Shown in pieces: positions 33,369 to 42,443 of a stretch of 64,000 nucleotides of DNA. The stretch spans positions 18,382 through 82,381 of the forward strand of contig DAOTXW010000046.1 in NCBI GenBank assembly GCA_034435035.1, in the 5' to 3' direction. The notes beneath the pieces are model-generated. The model was given only the letters and a program-made list of their open reading frames with translations. It made no database searches and was not told the origin of the DNA. Made by a program: the position numbers and the translations under genes. This DNA comes from JAHEME01 sp034435035. GTDB taxonomy: Bacteria > Chloroflexota > Anaerolineae > Aggregatilineales > UBA3940. Position 1 is the stretch's first letter. The number at the start of each line of letters is the position of its first letter.

Positions 33369-34589
33369 CTAGTACTGGTACTTGATATCGACCTGCTGCT
33401 TGCTGCGAGCTGACTCGACAATGGCGTCGCAGACCACCGCCGCGCGGTAGCCATCAACGAAGGTGGCGCCGTAAGGGCCAACCTCCTTATCGTTGACGAT
33501 GCAGTCCAGCAGGTGGTTGATCTCGTGCACGAAGGTGTGCTCCCACCCGATGATGTGGCCATGCGGCCACCAGTTGGAGATCCACGGGTGATAGCCCTCG
33601 GTGACCAGGACGTTCGTCCAGCCCTCGGTGGCCCGCGGCTCGCTGCCGACCCAGAACACGTCGAACTCGTTCATGCGTTCCAGGTTGAAGCGCACGCTGC
33701 CCTTCTCGCCGTTGATCTCGATGCAGTTATAGTTCTTGCGCCCGCCAGAGAAGCGGCTGGCCTCGAAGGTGCCGATGGCGCCGTTCTCGAACTCGACCGC
33801 GGCCACAAAGGCATCATCCACGTCCACCTTGACCATCTTGCCCGTCTCCGGATCGGGGCGCTCAGGGATGAAAGTGGTGACGTAGCTCTTGAGGCTCTTG
33901 AAGCCGCCGACCAGGTAGTGCGCCAGATCGATGATATGGGCGCCCAGGTCGCCGATGGCGCCGCTGCCGGCCACGCTCTTGTTGACACGCCAGATAGCCG
34001 GGGTGCCATAGTGCGGCATGATCCATTCCTGCAGATAGACGGCGCGCATATGGTAGATGCGCCCCAGCCGGCCCTCATCGATCAGCTGGCGGATCTGGCG
34101 GATGGCAGGCACAAAGCGGTAGTTGAAAGCCACCATCGCCTTGCTCTTACTGGCCTTCTTGGCGGCCTCGACCATGCGGGCCGCTTCTTCGGCGGTGCGG
34201 GCGATGGGCTTTTCGCACAGCACGTGCATACCCATCTCCAGCGCCTTGATGCTGGGCTCGGCGTGGACGTCATTCGGGCCGCAGTTATCGAACAGCTGCA
34301 CGTTCTCGCTCGCGCACTCATCCAGCATGCCGCGCCAGTCGTTCGGGCACCAGTCGCGGAAGCCAAAGCGCCTGGCGGCTTCGGCAACAGCTTCCTTACC
34401 CATGCCGCAGATGACGTCCAGCCTGGGGATGGCGACCGGCGGATACATCATATAGGGGAGCTTCTTGTACGCATTGCTGTGGGCCTTGCCCATGAAGGCA
34501 TAGCCCAGCATGGCCACGCCGATCTCCGGCGCTTCGCCTGCGGCCCTCTGGGCTGCCATCGTGGTGAACCCGGTTTCTTCCTTGGCCAT
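33369..34589 (-). CDS. Gfo/Idh/MocA-family oxidoreductase
   Basis: A 406-residue NAD(P)-dependent dehydrogenase with catalytic motif LCEKPIARTAEEA and the C-terminal segment IGDLGAHIIDLAHYLVGG. The dinucleotide motif is LGYAFMGKAHSNAY: the middle Gly of G-x-G-x2-G is Ala, a mild deviation. It is about 60 residues longer than the paralogue at 16139-17176. Two TIM-barrel isomerases lie immediately upstream in transcription, the usual partnership for keto-sugar or inositol-like catabolism. Confidence 0.87.
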   Translation of the reverse strand: MAKEETGFTTMAAQRAAGEAPEIGVAMLGYAFMGKAHSNAYKKLPYMMYPPVAIPRLDVICGMGKEAVAEAARRFGFRDWCPNDWRGMLDECASENVQLFDNCGPNDVHAEPSIKALEMGMHVLCEKPIARTAEEAARMVEAAKKASKSKAMVAFNYRFVPAIRQIRQLIDEGRLGRIYHMRAVYLQEWIMPHYGTPAIWRVNKSVAGSGAIGDLGAHIIDLAHYLVGGFKSLKSYVTTFIPERPDPETGKMVKVDVDDAFVAAVEFENGAIGTFEASRFSGGRKNYNCIEINGEKGSVRFNLERMNEFDVFWVGSEPRATEGWTNVLVTEGYHPWISNWWPHGHIIGWEHTFVHEINHLLDCIVNDKEVGPYGATFVDGYRAAVVCDAIVESARSKQQVDIKYQY

Positions 34590-34629
34590 TGGATGTCCTC
34601 CCGCTCGTCAAAGTGACTGCCAGGTGCTG

Positions 34630-34671
34630 GCCGGGGGCAGGGGGCCGCCGCCGGCGAACCCGGCCCCCGGC
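34630..34671 (-). terminator. Intercistronic hairpin
   Basis: 9-bp arms GCCGGGGGC / GCCCCCGGC separated by a GC-rich 24-base loop that can pair further, between the isomerase and Gfo/Idh/MocA genes. Confidence 0.4.
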
Positions 34672-34693
34672 GTGAGAGCGTGTCTGAAGCGGC

Positions 34694-35698
34694 CTACTCG
34701 CCAGCCGCGAAGGCGGCGTCGAAGGCTACGTTGGACGGGGTGAAATCCTGCTGGCGGATCATCTTGAGCGCCTCGGGCGCACCCCAGTCGCGGTTCATGC
34801 CGGAATCTTCCCACTCGATCGACAGCGGGCCGTCGTAGCCGATGCGGTTGAGCGCCCGCACGATCCTGTCCCACTGAACGCCGCCGCGCCCCGGCGAGAC
34901 GAAGTCCCAGCCGCGGCGGGGGTCGCCGAAGTCCAGGTGGGAGGACAGGATGCTGTTACGCCCGGTAAGCTGCACCCGCGAGTCCTTGACGTGCACATGC
35001 CAGATGCGATCGCCCAGCTCGTTGATGAACTCGACCGGGTCAACGAACTGGTGGACGAAGTGGCTCGGGTCGAAGTTGAAACCGAACGACTCGTGGTAGC
35101 CGATGGCCTCCAGCGCCCGGTGGGACGTGATGATGTCGTAGGCGATCTCCGTCGGGTGCACTTCCAGCCCGAACTTGATGCTGTTGGCCTTGAAGACATC
35201 CATGATCGGCTTCCAGCGGGCCGCGAAGTCGGTGAAGCCATCGTTAATATCGTCCTGCGTGGTAGGCGGGAAGAAGTACAGGTTCTTCCAGACCTTGCTG
35301 CCGGTGAAGCCGTTGACGACCTTGACGCCGAGCTTCTTGGCGGCGATGGCGGTGTTCTTGACTTCCTCGGCGCAGCGCTCGCGCACGCCGTCGGGCTTGC
35401 CGTCGCCCCACAGGCGCGGCGGCAGGATGCGCTTGTGGCGCTCGTCGATCGGGTCGTCGGCGACGCACTGCCCCACCAGGTGGGTGCTGATGGCGAAGCA
35501 CTTCAGGTTGTACTGGTTCAGGATGTCCCAGCGGCTCTTGACGTAGGCATCGTCGGACAGGGCCTTGTCCACCTCAAAGTGGTCGCCCCAGCAGGCCAGC
35601 TCAAGGCCGTCGAACCCCCAATCGCTGACCTTCTTGGCCAGGTCGGCCAGGGTGAGGTCAGCCCACTGCCCGGTAAACAGGGTAACAGGTCGTCCCAT
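34694..35698 (-). CDS. Sugar phosphate isomerase/epimerase (TIM barrel)
   Basis: A 334-residue AP-endonuclease-2-like TIM barrel. Predicted metal residues fall in GLEVHPTEIAYD, FNFDPSHFVHQ, HVHVKDSRV and SIEWEDSGMNR. It is related to the 8310 and 17256 genes by its NFDPSH and H-x-KD pattern but lacks their NWVTCPWPPDFL segment. TAAGGAG precedes the ATG. It lies directly upstream (in transcription) of the Gfo/Idh/MocA gene, suggesting the pair acts on one oxidised sugar. Confidence 0.83.
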   Translation of the reverse strand: MGRPVTLFTGQWADLTLADLAKKVSDWGFDGLELACWGDHFEVDKALSDDAYVKSRWDILNQYNLKCFAISTHLVGQCVADDPIDERHKRILPPRLWGDGKPDGVRERCAEEVKNTAIAAKKLGVKVVNGFTGSKVWKNLYFFPPTTQDDINDGFTDFAARWKPIMDVFKANSIKFGLEVHPTEIAYDIITSHRALEAIGYHESFGFNFDPSHFVHQFVDPVEFINELGDRIWHVHVKDSRVQLTGRNSILSSHLDFGDPRRGWDFVSPGRGGVQWDRIVRALNRIGYDGPLSIEWEDSGMNRDWGAPEALKMIRQQDFTPSNVAFDAAFAAGE

Positions 35699-35755
35699 TT
35701 CGTTGCGCTCCTTACTAGCGTGTCAGAGAACCTCACACAGTCAGCCCCACGGCTG

Positions 35756-36604
35756 TTATGCCAGCGTCTTCTTCAGGAACCTCAGGCCATCCTCGGCCAG
35801 GGCGTCCTGGCTCGGCGCCAGCGCCCGCCAGATGGCGGCGGCGCGGGCGATGCTCTTGACCTTGGCGGTGAAGGACTCGATCACCACCGGGCCATCATAC
35901 TTGATGTCCTTCAGACCTTTGGCGACCTGATCCCAGGCTACGTTGCCGGAGCCGGGCGCGCCGCGATCGTTCTCGCAGGCGTGCAGCTGCCTGAGGCGCT
36001 TGCCGACGGCGCGAATGGCATCCCCCGCCGACTTTTCCTCGATGTTCATGTGGAACGTGTCCAGCATGATCTGGCAGGCCGGGTGATCCACGCGGTCAAC
36101 GATCTCGATAGCCTGCGAGGCGAGGTTGATGAAGCTGGTCTCGAAGCGGTTCAGCGGCTCGATGCACAGCACCACGCCGTAGTCGCCCGCCATCCGGGAC
36201 AGCGAGCGCAGATTGCGCTCCAGACGGTCCAGGTCCCTGGCGCGTGACTTCGGGCTCTGCTGCCAGGTGCGCCCGACTGCCGAGTACAGCGGGCCGACCA
36301 GGTTGGTGGCGCCGAGCTGCTTGCAGGCCTTGATCGCGCCGCGCAGGTAGGCCATCCCGTTGCTGCGGATGGCCCGATCGGGGTGGATCAGATCGCGGTC
36401 AGGTCCCATCGCGGCGCAGCAGCTCACGCCCAGCCCGTTGTCCTTGATGATCTTGGCGGCGATCTTGTAGTTGAGATCCTCCAGGCTCTCCAGCGGGACT
36501 TCGATCCAGTCGAAGCCCATCTTGGCCACCTTGGGAGCCAGCTTGCGCAGCTCGGCGGTGGTCAGCGGAGAAGTCCAGACCCAGGTATTGACGCCGAATC
36601 TCAT
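35756..36604 (-). CDS. Ketose 3-epimerase-like protein (tagatose/psicose epimerase family)
   Basis: A 282-residue TIM barrel with the D-tagatose 3-epimerase signature: E in CIEPLNRFETSF, D in MLDTFHMNIEE, H in LHACENDRGAPGSG and E in VVIESF. The ENDRGxPGxG loop is typical of true ketose 3-epimerases. It is the first gene after the ABC ATPases, with an AAGGAG site. It probably epimerises an imported or isomerised ketose at C3, feeding ketoses of different configuration into the kinases downstream. Confidence 0.85.
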   Translation of the reverse strand: MRFGVNTWVWTSPLTTAELRKLAPKVAKMGFDWIEVPLESLEDLNYKIAAKIIKDNGLGVSCCAAMGPDRDLIHPDRAIRSNGMAYLRGAIKACKQLGATNLVGPLYSAVGRTWQQSPKSRARDLDRLERNLRSLSRMAGDYGVVLCIEPLNRFETSFINLASQAIEIVDRVDHPACQIMLDTFHMNIEEKSAGDAIRAVGKRLRQLHACENDRGAPGSGNVAWDQVAKGLKDIKYDGPVVIESFTAKVKSIARAAAIWRALAPSQDALAEDGLRFLKKTLA

Positions 36605-36639
36605 TGCTCATTCTCCTTGTCGGCAGTCACGGTCGACTC

Positions 36640-37701
36640 TCAGACCGTGATACGGTTGCCATCGCGCGAGAAGAAATGCAGCCGCTCGCGCACGACATTG
36701 AACCTGACTGCCTCGCCGATGCGCACGCTGGCGATGCCCGGCACCTGGCTGGTCAGGGTCATCTGTCCGGTGCGGATGTGGATGATGGTCTCGACGCCCA
36801 GCGGCTCGGTGAGTATGACCTCGCCCGCGAACTCGCCGCCCGGCTCGATCTTGATATCCTCAGGCCGGATGCCGAGCAGCAGCTCACGGGGCAGGGCCTC
36901 GTTGTGAATATCGCCGACATGCACCTCGCTGTTGTTGATGTAAACCGTGCTGTTCTCCCGCGTAGCTCTGGACAGGTTGATGCGCGGCGTGCCGACCAGC
37001 TGCGCCACGAAGGTGGTGGCCGGGCGGTCATAGATATCTGCCGGGGTGCCGATCTGGATGATCTCGCCGTGATCCAGCACACCGATCCGGTCGGCCATGG
37101 TCAGGGCTTCGATCTGGTCGTGCGTGACGAACAGGGTGGTGCTGTGCTGCACCTTCTGGACGTGCTTCAACTCAACGCGCAGCGATTCGCGCAGCTTGGC
37201 GTCCAGGTTGGAAAGCGGCTCATCCATCAGGAAGATGCGCGGGTTGCGGACGATGGCCCGCCCCAGCGAGACGCGCTGCATCTCACCGCCGGACAGGTTG
37301 GCGGTCTTACGATGCAGCAGGTGCGTGATGCGCAGCTTCTGAGCCGCCTCCTCGATGATGCGCTTGATCTCAGGCTCCGGCACCCGGCGCATCGGGGAGC
37401 GCAGGGGGAACGCCAGATTGTCATAGACGGTCATCGTCGGGTACAGCGAGTACTGCTGGAAGACGAAAGCCACGTCGCGGTCAGCAGGCTGCATGGAGTC
37501 GACCACTTCGCCGTCAAAGACCACGCTGCCCTCATCCTGATGCTCCAGGCCGGCGATCACGCGCAGCGTGGTGGTCTTGCCGGCGCCGGTGGGGCCCAGC
37601 AGGACGAAGAACTCACCGTCCTGTACCTCAAAGGAGACATCGTGCAGGGCAACCGTCTCCCGGAAGCGTTTGGTAATATGCTGCAGGGCCACGTTGCTCA
37701 T
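36640..37701 (-). CDS. ABC transporter ATP-binding protein, CUT1 (UgpC/MsmK-like)
   Basis: A 353-residue ATPase with Walker A GPTGAGKTT, signature LSGGEMQRVSLG, Walker B IFLMDEPLSNLD and switch His in FVTHDQIEA. A C-terminal TOBE/regulatory domain follows from about residue 240. It powers import by the permeases at 38897-40873. It is the second of two adjacent, distinct ATPase genes whose ends overlap by 4 bp, suggesting a heterodimer as in the Rhizobium glycerol transporter. Confidence 0.92.
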   Translation of the reverse strand: MSNVALQHITKRFRETVALHDVSFEVQDGEFFVLLGPTGAGKTTTLRVIAGLEHQDEGSVVFDGEVVDSMQPADRDVAFVFQQYSLYPTMTVYDNLAFPLRSPMRRVPEPEIKRIIEEAAQKLRITHLLHRKTANLSGGEMQRVSLGRAIVRNPRIFLMDEPLSNLDAKLRESLRVELKHVQKVQHSTTLFVTHDQIEALTMADRIGVLDHGEIIQIGTPADIYDRPATTFVAQLVGTPRINLSRATRENSTVYINNSEVHVGDIHNEALPRELLLGIRPEDIKIEPGGEFAGEVILTEPLGVETIIHIRTGQMTLTSQVPGIASVRIGEAVRFNVVRERLHFFSRDGNRITV

Positions 37702-38801
37702 TGAGCACTCTCCGCTTTCAGGGCGGCCTCTGACCGCGGGTCAAAGAAGCGCACCATCTCAGGCTGGATGTCGAAGCGCACCTGCTCACCGATCGGGTAA
37801 GCGACCTCACGACTGGTGCGGATCTCCACGATGCGGGGGCCTCCGGCATCCTCGAACAGGCTGACATGCAGCATGTTATAGGCACCGTGGATGTCAGAGG
37901 CATAGACTTCGCCGGCCAGCGCGCCGGAGGCATTCAGGTGGGCCGCCTCCGGGCGAAAGCCAATGATCACAGGTCCATCGCCGCCGGTGGCACGATCCAG
38001 CGCGGCCTTCCAGCGGGTCGGTGCGTCGAACTGCTGGTTGGGCAGATGCACCTTTCCCTGCGCATAGCGGGCATCGACCAGGTTCATGCCGGGGCTGCCG
38101 ATGAAGCGTGCCACGAACAGATTGGCCGGGTCATGGTAGACCTGCGCCGGGCTGCCCACCTGCTGGACCTCGGCATCGGACATCACCACGATGCGGTCGC
38201 CCATCGCCATGGCCTCGATCTGGTCGTGGGTCACGTAGACGGTGGTCGCCTTCTGGGCGATGTGCAGACGCTTGATCTCAGCGCGCATGGTCTCCCGGAA
38301 ATCCGCGTCGAGTGCGCCGAGCGGCTCGTCCATCAGGAAGGCCGCGGGACGGCGCACCAGAGCGCGGGCCAGCGCCACGCGCTGCTGGTCGCCGCCGCTC
38401 AGGCCGCCGGGGCGCATGTGCAGCAGCGAGCGGATGCCAAGCAGATCGACGACTTCATCGACGCGCTGGCGGATCAAATCTGCTGCTTCGCCCTGCGCCT
38501 GCAGCGGGAAGGCGATGTTCTGTTCGACGGTCATATGGGGGTACAGGGCGAAGAACTGGAAGACGAAGGCAATGTCCCGGGCGCTGGGATGGCGCCAGGT
38601 CACATCCCGGCCATCCAGATAGATGCTCCCCCCGGTGACCGCCTCCAGCCCGGAGATCATCCGCAGCGTGGTGGTCTTGCCGCAGCCGGACGGCCCCAGC
38701 AGAACGACGAACTCGCCGCTGTTGATCGTCAAATCCATCGGTTTGACGGCGTGCAGGTCGCCAAACTTCTTTTCAACTTGTCGCAGCTCAATGGTTGCCA
38801 T
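37698..38801 (-). CDS. ABC transporter ATP-binding protein, CUT1
   Basis: A 367-residue ATPase with Walker A GPSGCGKTT, signature LSGGDQQRVALA, Walker B FLMDEPLGALD and switch His in YVTHDQIEAM. A TOBE-type C-terminal domain is present. All catalytic motifs are intact, as in its partner, so both sites of a heterodimer should hydrolyse ATP. It starts 95 bp after the permease gene. Confidence 0.92.
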   Translation of the reverse strand: MATIELRQVEKKFGDLHAVKPMDLTINSGEFVVLLGPSGCGKTTTLRMISGLEAVTGGSIYLDGRDVTWRHPSARDIAFVFQFFALYPHMTVEQNIAFPLQAQGEAADLIRQRVDEVVDLLGIRSLLHMRPGGLSGGDQQRVALARALVRRPAAFLMDEPLGALDADFRETMRAEIKRLHIAQKATTVYVTHDQIEAMAMGDRIVVMSDAEVQQVGSPAQVYHDPANLFVARFIGSPGMNLVDARYAQGKVHLPNQQFDAPTRWKAALDRATGGDGPVIIGFRPEAAHLNASGALAGEVYASDIHGAYNMLHVSLFEDAGGPRIVEIRTSREVAYPIGEQVRFDIQPEMVRFFDPRSEAALKAESAQ

Positions 38802-38844
38802 ATCTCACCGATCCGGTATAGACGCTGTACAAACAGGTGCCGGC

Positions 38845-38882
38845 CCCGCCGGGACGCCTGCAGGGCAGGGGGGCCCGGCGGG
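38845..38882 (-). terminator. Intercistronic hairpin
   Basis: 9-bp arms CCCGCCGGG / CCCGGCGGG with a 20-base loop, between the permease stop (38897) and the ATPase start (38801). Confidence 0.4.
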
Positions 38883-38896
38883 CAGCGCGCCGGGCC

Positions 38897-39901
38897 TCAC
38901 TGGCGGATCGCTCCGAAGGTGACGCCGCGCAGCAGGTACTTCCGCAGCGCAAATGTGACGATCACCACGGGGATCAGGAAGCCCAGCGTGCCGGCCGCAA
39001 TGGCAGACCATTCGATACCGCCGCGTCCAAGCATCGTCGCGATGCTGGGCGGGGCTGTCTGCGCACGGTCGCTGGTCATCATCAGGGCGAAGGCGTACTC
39101 GTTCCAGGCGAAAATCAGGCAGAACACCGTGGTGGCGGCGATGCCCGTCACGGCCTGCGGCAGGACAATACGCAGAAACGCCTGCATCCGCGTGTATCCG
39201 TCCACCAGGGCGGCCTCCTCGTATTCTTTGGGGATTTCGTCGATGAACCCCTTGAGGAGCCATACCGAAAAGGACAGATTGAACACGGTGTAGAGGATGA
39301 TCATCCCCAGATGGGTGTCATGCAGCTTCAGCGAGCGGAACATCAGGAACAGCGGGATGGTCACGACGACCGCCGGCAGCATGCGGGTGCTGAGGATGAA
39401 GAACAGCAGGTCGCCTTTGCCGGCAATGTTGAAGCGGCTGAACGAATAGGCGGCAAACACCCCCAGCACCACGGATGTCAGGGTTGAGATGCCGGCGATG
39501 ATGATCGAGTTTCGCAGGCGGCGTGGGTAGTCACTGGTGCCGGTGATCTCCTGCCCGTTGCGGAAGGCCACCTGCTCCATCCAGTTCATTTCGCCCGACT
39601 CGGCGCTGCGGCGGAACTCCTCCAGACGCGATTCAGCCACCACCGCCCGCTCGGTGAGCAGGAACACAAACCCGTCCAGGGTGGGCTGGAAGAAGACCTT
39701 CGGCGGCACAGCCACGACGTCCGTGCGGGACTTGAAGGCGGTGATCGCCATCGAGAAGACCGGGAGCAGCCCGATCACTGTGAGGGCGACGACTACCAGG
39801 GCCCGGATCGTGCGCACCAGCCGGGCCCGGGGATGAACCTTGTCAACCCGGATCGACTCGACGACGGGCGTCGGGGGGCCAGCTTCTTCAAAGCTTGCCA
39901 T
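38897..39901 (-). CDS. ABC transporter permease, CUT1 (MalG-like)
   Basis: A 334-residue inner-membrane permease with about six helices and the cytoplasmic coupling segment EEAALVDGYTRMQAFLRIVLPQ near residue 225. It has a large external loop (about 70-140) between the first and second helices, longer than usual for MalG. It forms the import channel with the permease encoded just upstream, 3 bp away. Confidence 0.92.
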   Translation of the reverse strand: MASFEEAGPPTPVVESIRVDKVHPRARLVRTIRALVVVALTVIGLLPVFSMAITAFKSRTDVVAVPPKVFFQPTLDGFVFLLTERAVVAESRLEEFRRSAESGEMNWMEQVAFRNGQEITGTSDYPRRLRNSIIIAGISTLTSVVLGVFAAYSFSRFNIAGKGDLLFFILSTRMLPAVVVTIPLFLMFRSLKLHDTHLGMIILYTVFNLSFSVWLLKGFIDEIPKEYEEAALVDGYTRMQAFLRIVLPQAVTGIAATTVFCLIFAWNEYAFALMMTSDRAQTAPPSIATMLGRGGIEWSAIAAGTLGFLIPVVIVTFALRKYLLRGVTFGAIRQ

Positions 39902-39904
39902 GAC

Positions 39905-40873
39905 TCAGCCCTCCCCTCTCATCTGGTTGAGATATTTAATGTAGACGTTGCTGACGGCGATGATGATGATGAGGATGATGTAAGCCAGGGCGCTGGCCTC
40001 GCCGGTGCGCCACTGGCCCTGAAAGGCCTGCCGGTACAGGTTAACGGCGATCAGCTCGGTCTGGTCGCCCGGCCCGCCGCCGGTCATCCCCATCACCAGG
40101 TCAAAGGATTTGAAGGCTTCAATAGTCCTGAACAGCACCGCGATCAGCATCAGCGGGGCGACCTGAGGCAGTGTGATGCGCCAGAACTGGAACCAGACGC
40201 TGGCCCGGTCAATGGCGGCGGCCTCATACAGATACTCGGGGATGGCGTTGAGCCCGGATAACACCAGCAGCATAACGAAGGGGCTCCACATCCACACATC
40301 CACGATGATCACCGCCCACAGGGCAAGCCCCGGCACCGGCTCGCGGCCCCAGCGGCTGGCCAGCCAGTCCGGGGCCAGGTTGGGGTTGTTAAAGCCCAGC
40401 AGGTAGTTGAAGATGCCGAAGGTCGGGTTGTACATCAGCTTCCAGAACAGGCCGACGACCACAGGCGAGATCATCATCGGGATGAGGATCAGGGTAGTGA
40501 CGATGCCGCTGCCCTGGAACTTTTCGCGCACCAGCATGGCCAGCCCAAAGCCGAACAGCATCTGCAGGCCCACCGAGGCCAGCGCATAGCGGCCGGTGGT
40601 GGCGAAGTACTTCCACAGCTGCTCATCGTTCAGCACCGAATGGAAGTTCTCAAAAGCCACCCAGACCGGCGGCACGCGCGAGATCGCCGAATAGTCGTTG
40701 AAGGCCAGATACAGGCTGTAGAACAGCGGAAAGATGTTGACCAGAATCAGCAGGATCAGCGTCGGCCAGATGAACAGGTTCTGGATAGCGCGGTCGCTGA
40801 GATAGCGGCGGCGGCTGGACTGCCCGGGCCGGGGGCTGGTCGTCGTGCTCAGGCCCGCATTGGTTACAGACAT
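39905..40873 (-). CDS. ABC transporter permease, CUT1 (MalF/UgpA-like)
   Basis: A 322-residue permease with about six membrane helices. The EAA coupling loop reads YEAAAIDRASVWFQFWRITLPQ, where the usual conserved Gly after the Asp is Arg. ATG 40873 is chosen with a GAGG site; a longer reading adds a Pro/Arg-rich tail over the hairpin. Its neighbours are the binding protein upstream and the MalG-like permease downstream. Confidence 0.92.
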   Translation of the reverse strand: MSVTNAGLSTTTSPRPGQSSRRRYLSDRAIQNLFIWPTLILLILVNIFPLFYSLYLAFNDYSAISRVPPVWVAFENFHSVLNDEQLWKYFATTGRYALASVGLQMLFGFGLAMLVREKFQGSGIVTTLILIPMMISPVVVGLFWKLMYNPTFGIFNYLLGFNNPNLAPDWLASRWGREPVPGLALWAVIIVDVWMWSPFVMLLVLSGLNAIPEYLYEAAAIDRASVWFQFWRITLPQVAPLMLIAVLFRTIEAFKSFDLVMGMTGGGPGDQTELIAVNLYRQAFQGQWRTGEASALAYIILIIIIAVSNVYIKYLNQMRGEG

Positions 40874-40908
40874 AGCCCTGCCTCTTTCACTGTGTGTGCG
40901 TCCCCGTG

Positions 40909-40942
40909 GGAAGGGAGGGGCGGCAGGCCGTCCCTCCCTTCC
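40909..40942 (-). terminator. Hairpin between binding-protein and permease genes
   Basis: Perfect 11-bp arms GGAAGGGAGGG / CCCTCCCTTCC with a 12-base loop, just past the binding-protein stop. A stem here is classic for raising the binding protein over the permeases, by partial termination or mRNA protection. Confidence 0.55.
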
Positions 40943-40964
40943 AGAAGAGAAGATCCGCGACGGC

Positions 40965-42353
40965 TTACTCGATGTAGCCGGCCTCGCGCAGAATCGCGTC
41001 ATGCTCTTCGGCGATGTTGTTCATCGCCTCTTCAGCGGTGCCCTGGCCCTCCACGATGAAGGCGCTCAGCTCACGCTGGGTGATCTCCATCAGCGTGCCA
41101 TATTCTGGGATGTTCCAGAAGTCCTTGACGAAAGTCATCGTCGTGGCGAAGGCGGGGTTGAACGGCGTCGCTGCCAGGAACTCGTCGCTCTCCAGGACGT
41201 TGATGTTGCAGGTGTAGCCGCCCAGCGCCGCCCACTTGGCCTGGACCTCTTCCTGGGCGAACCACTCGATGAAGTCCTTGGCCGCCTGCTGACGCTCCGG
41301 GCTGATGTAGGCGATGATGCTCATGCCCTGACCGCCCAACGCCGCGCCGCGATCGCCGTAAGGGCCGGCCGGGTTCGGGAAGAAGCCGGTGCTCTCGGCA
41401 TACGGATTGATCTCGGGGTTCGTCAGGGCCGGGAAGAACGCGAAGTAGTTCATCGACATCGCGGCCTGCCCGCCGATGAAGGCGTCGTTGGTCTCGGTGA
41501 AGAACGCATTGCTCAGGCCGGGCGCCTGGCAGCACTCGTACAGATCCCGGTAGAACTGCACGGCCTCGATGGCGCGCTCAGAGTTGACCACGCCCATCAC
41601 GTTGTTGTTCTCGTCCTGCCAGCTGGCGCCCCAGGCGAACATGGTGTTCTCAACGCCCATGGTGATGGCGTCGTAGTCCTTCTGGGTGTAGATCGCCACG
41701 CCGTACAGGCCATCATCCGGGCGGGTGAAGAAGGTGGCAATGTCCTTCAGCTGGTTGTAGTCCTCGGGGACGGCCAGCGGATAGCCATATTCTTCCTCGA
41801 AGGCGGCCATCTCTTCAGGATCTTCAAACAGGTCCTTGCGATAGGCCCAGCCATCGGCGTCGCCCTCGGTCGGGAAGGCCCAGTACTGGCCGGAGCCGGT
41901 CGGGTATTCGCCGTAGTAGGTCAGGGTGGCAGCCGTGACCGTGTCCTTGATGCCGGTCTCGGTCATGAAGTCGGTCAGTTCCAGGTAGTGGCCCTGGGTT
42001 GAGCCCTGCCCCAGCCACTGGCTGTCGCCGACCACCATATCCCAGGAGGTGCCCTGCGCGGCCATTTCGGTGAAGAAGCGGTCGCCGAACGAGCCCCACG
42101 GCTCCTGGATGACGTTGACCTTGATGCCGGTCTCGGTCTCATAGTCAGCTACCAGCTGCTGCAGGTAGTCGGCAGGGTCCCACTGAGCCCACAGGATGTT
42201 GAGCTCGGTCACCCCGGCGGCCTCGCCGCCCGCCGGCTCTTCGCCGCCCGCCGGCTCCTCGCCGCCCGCCGGCTCTTCCGCCGCCGGCTGGCAGGCCACC
42301 ATCAGCAGGGCCCCGATCAGCAGCAGCACGATGAAGGTCAAACGCTTAGACAT
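40965..42353 (-). CDS. ABC sugar-binding lipoprotein, CUT1
   Basis: A 462-residue extracellular solute-binding protein. It has a lipoprotein signal with lipobox VAC near residue 21, a linker of repeated EEPAGG units, then a family 1 binding-protein fold (LNILWAQWDPADYLQQLVAD near the start). ATG 42353 follows GGAGGGAG. It captures the sugar for the permeases downstream. Context with xylA, xylB and the ROK regulator favours xylose, other pentoses or xylosides, but the binding site cannot be read for specificity. Confidence 0.93.
   Translation of the reverse strand: MSKRLTFIVLLLIGALLMVACQPAAEEPAGGEEPAGGEEPAGGEAAGVTELNILWAQWDPADYLQQLVADYETETGIKVNVIQEPWGSFGDRFFTEMAAQGTSWDMVVGDSQWLGQGSTQGHYLELTDFMTETGIKDTVTAATLTYYGEYPTGSGQYWAFPTEGDADGWAYRKDLFEDPEEMAAFEEEYGYPLAVPEDYNQLKDIATFFTRPDDGLYGVAIYTQKDYDAITMGVENTMFAWGASWQDENNNVMGVVNSERAIEAVQFYRDLYECCQAPGLSNAFFTETNDAFIGGQAAMSMNYFAFFPALTNPEINPYAESTGFFPNPAGPYGDRGAALGGQGMSIIAYISPERQQAAKDFIEWFAQEEVQAKWAALGGYTCNINVLESDEFLAATPFNPAFATTMTFVKDFWNIPEYGTLMEITQRELSAFIVEGQGTAEEAMNNIAEEHDAILREAGYIE
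42223..42276 (-). repeat. Three 18-bp tandem repeats in the binding-protein linker
   Basis: Three consecutive 18-bp units at 42223, 42241 and 42259; the middle unit differs from the others at its last base. They encode the EEPAGG linker after the lipobox. Such in-frame repeats can change copy number without breaking the gene. Confidence 0.85.
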
Positions 42354-42443
42354 CTTTTCTCCCTCCACTGAGTCAATGTGTAGTCAATCTATCGGCAAAC
42401 TACCCGGGCATTGATCCGATCAGGCATCACCCCCTTTTCATCG

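Noticed and set aside
42223..42276. CRISPR-like or mobile repeat
   Set aside because: The three 18-bp units are contiguous, in frame and encode the lipoprotein linker; there are no spacers.
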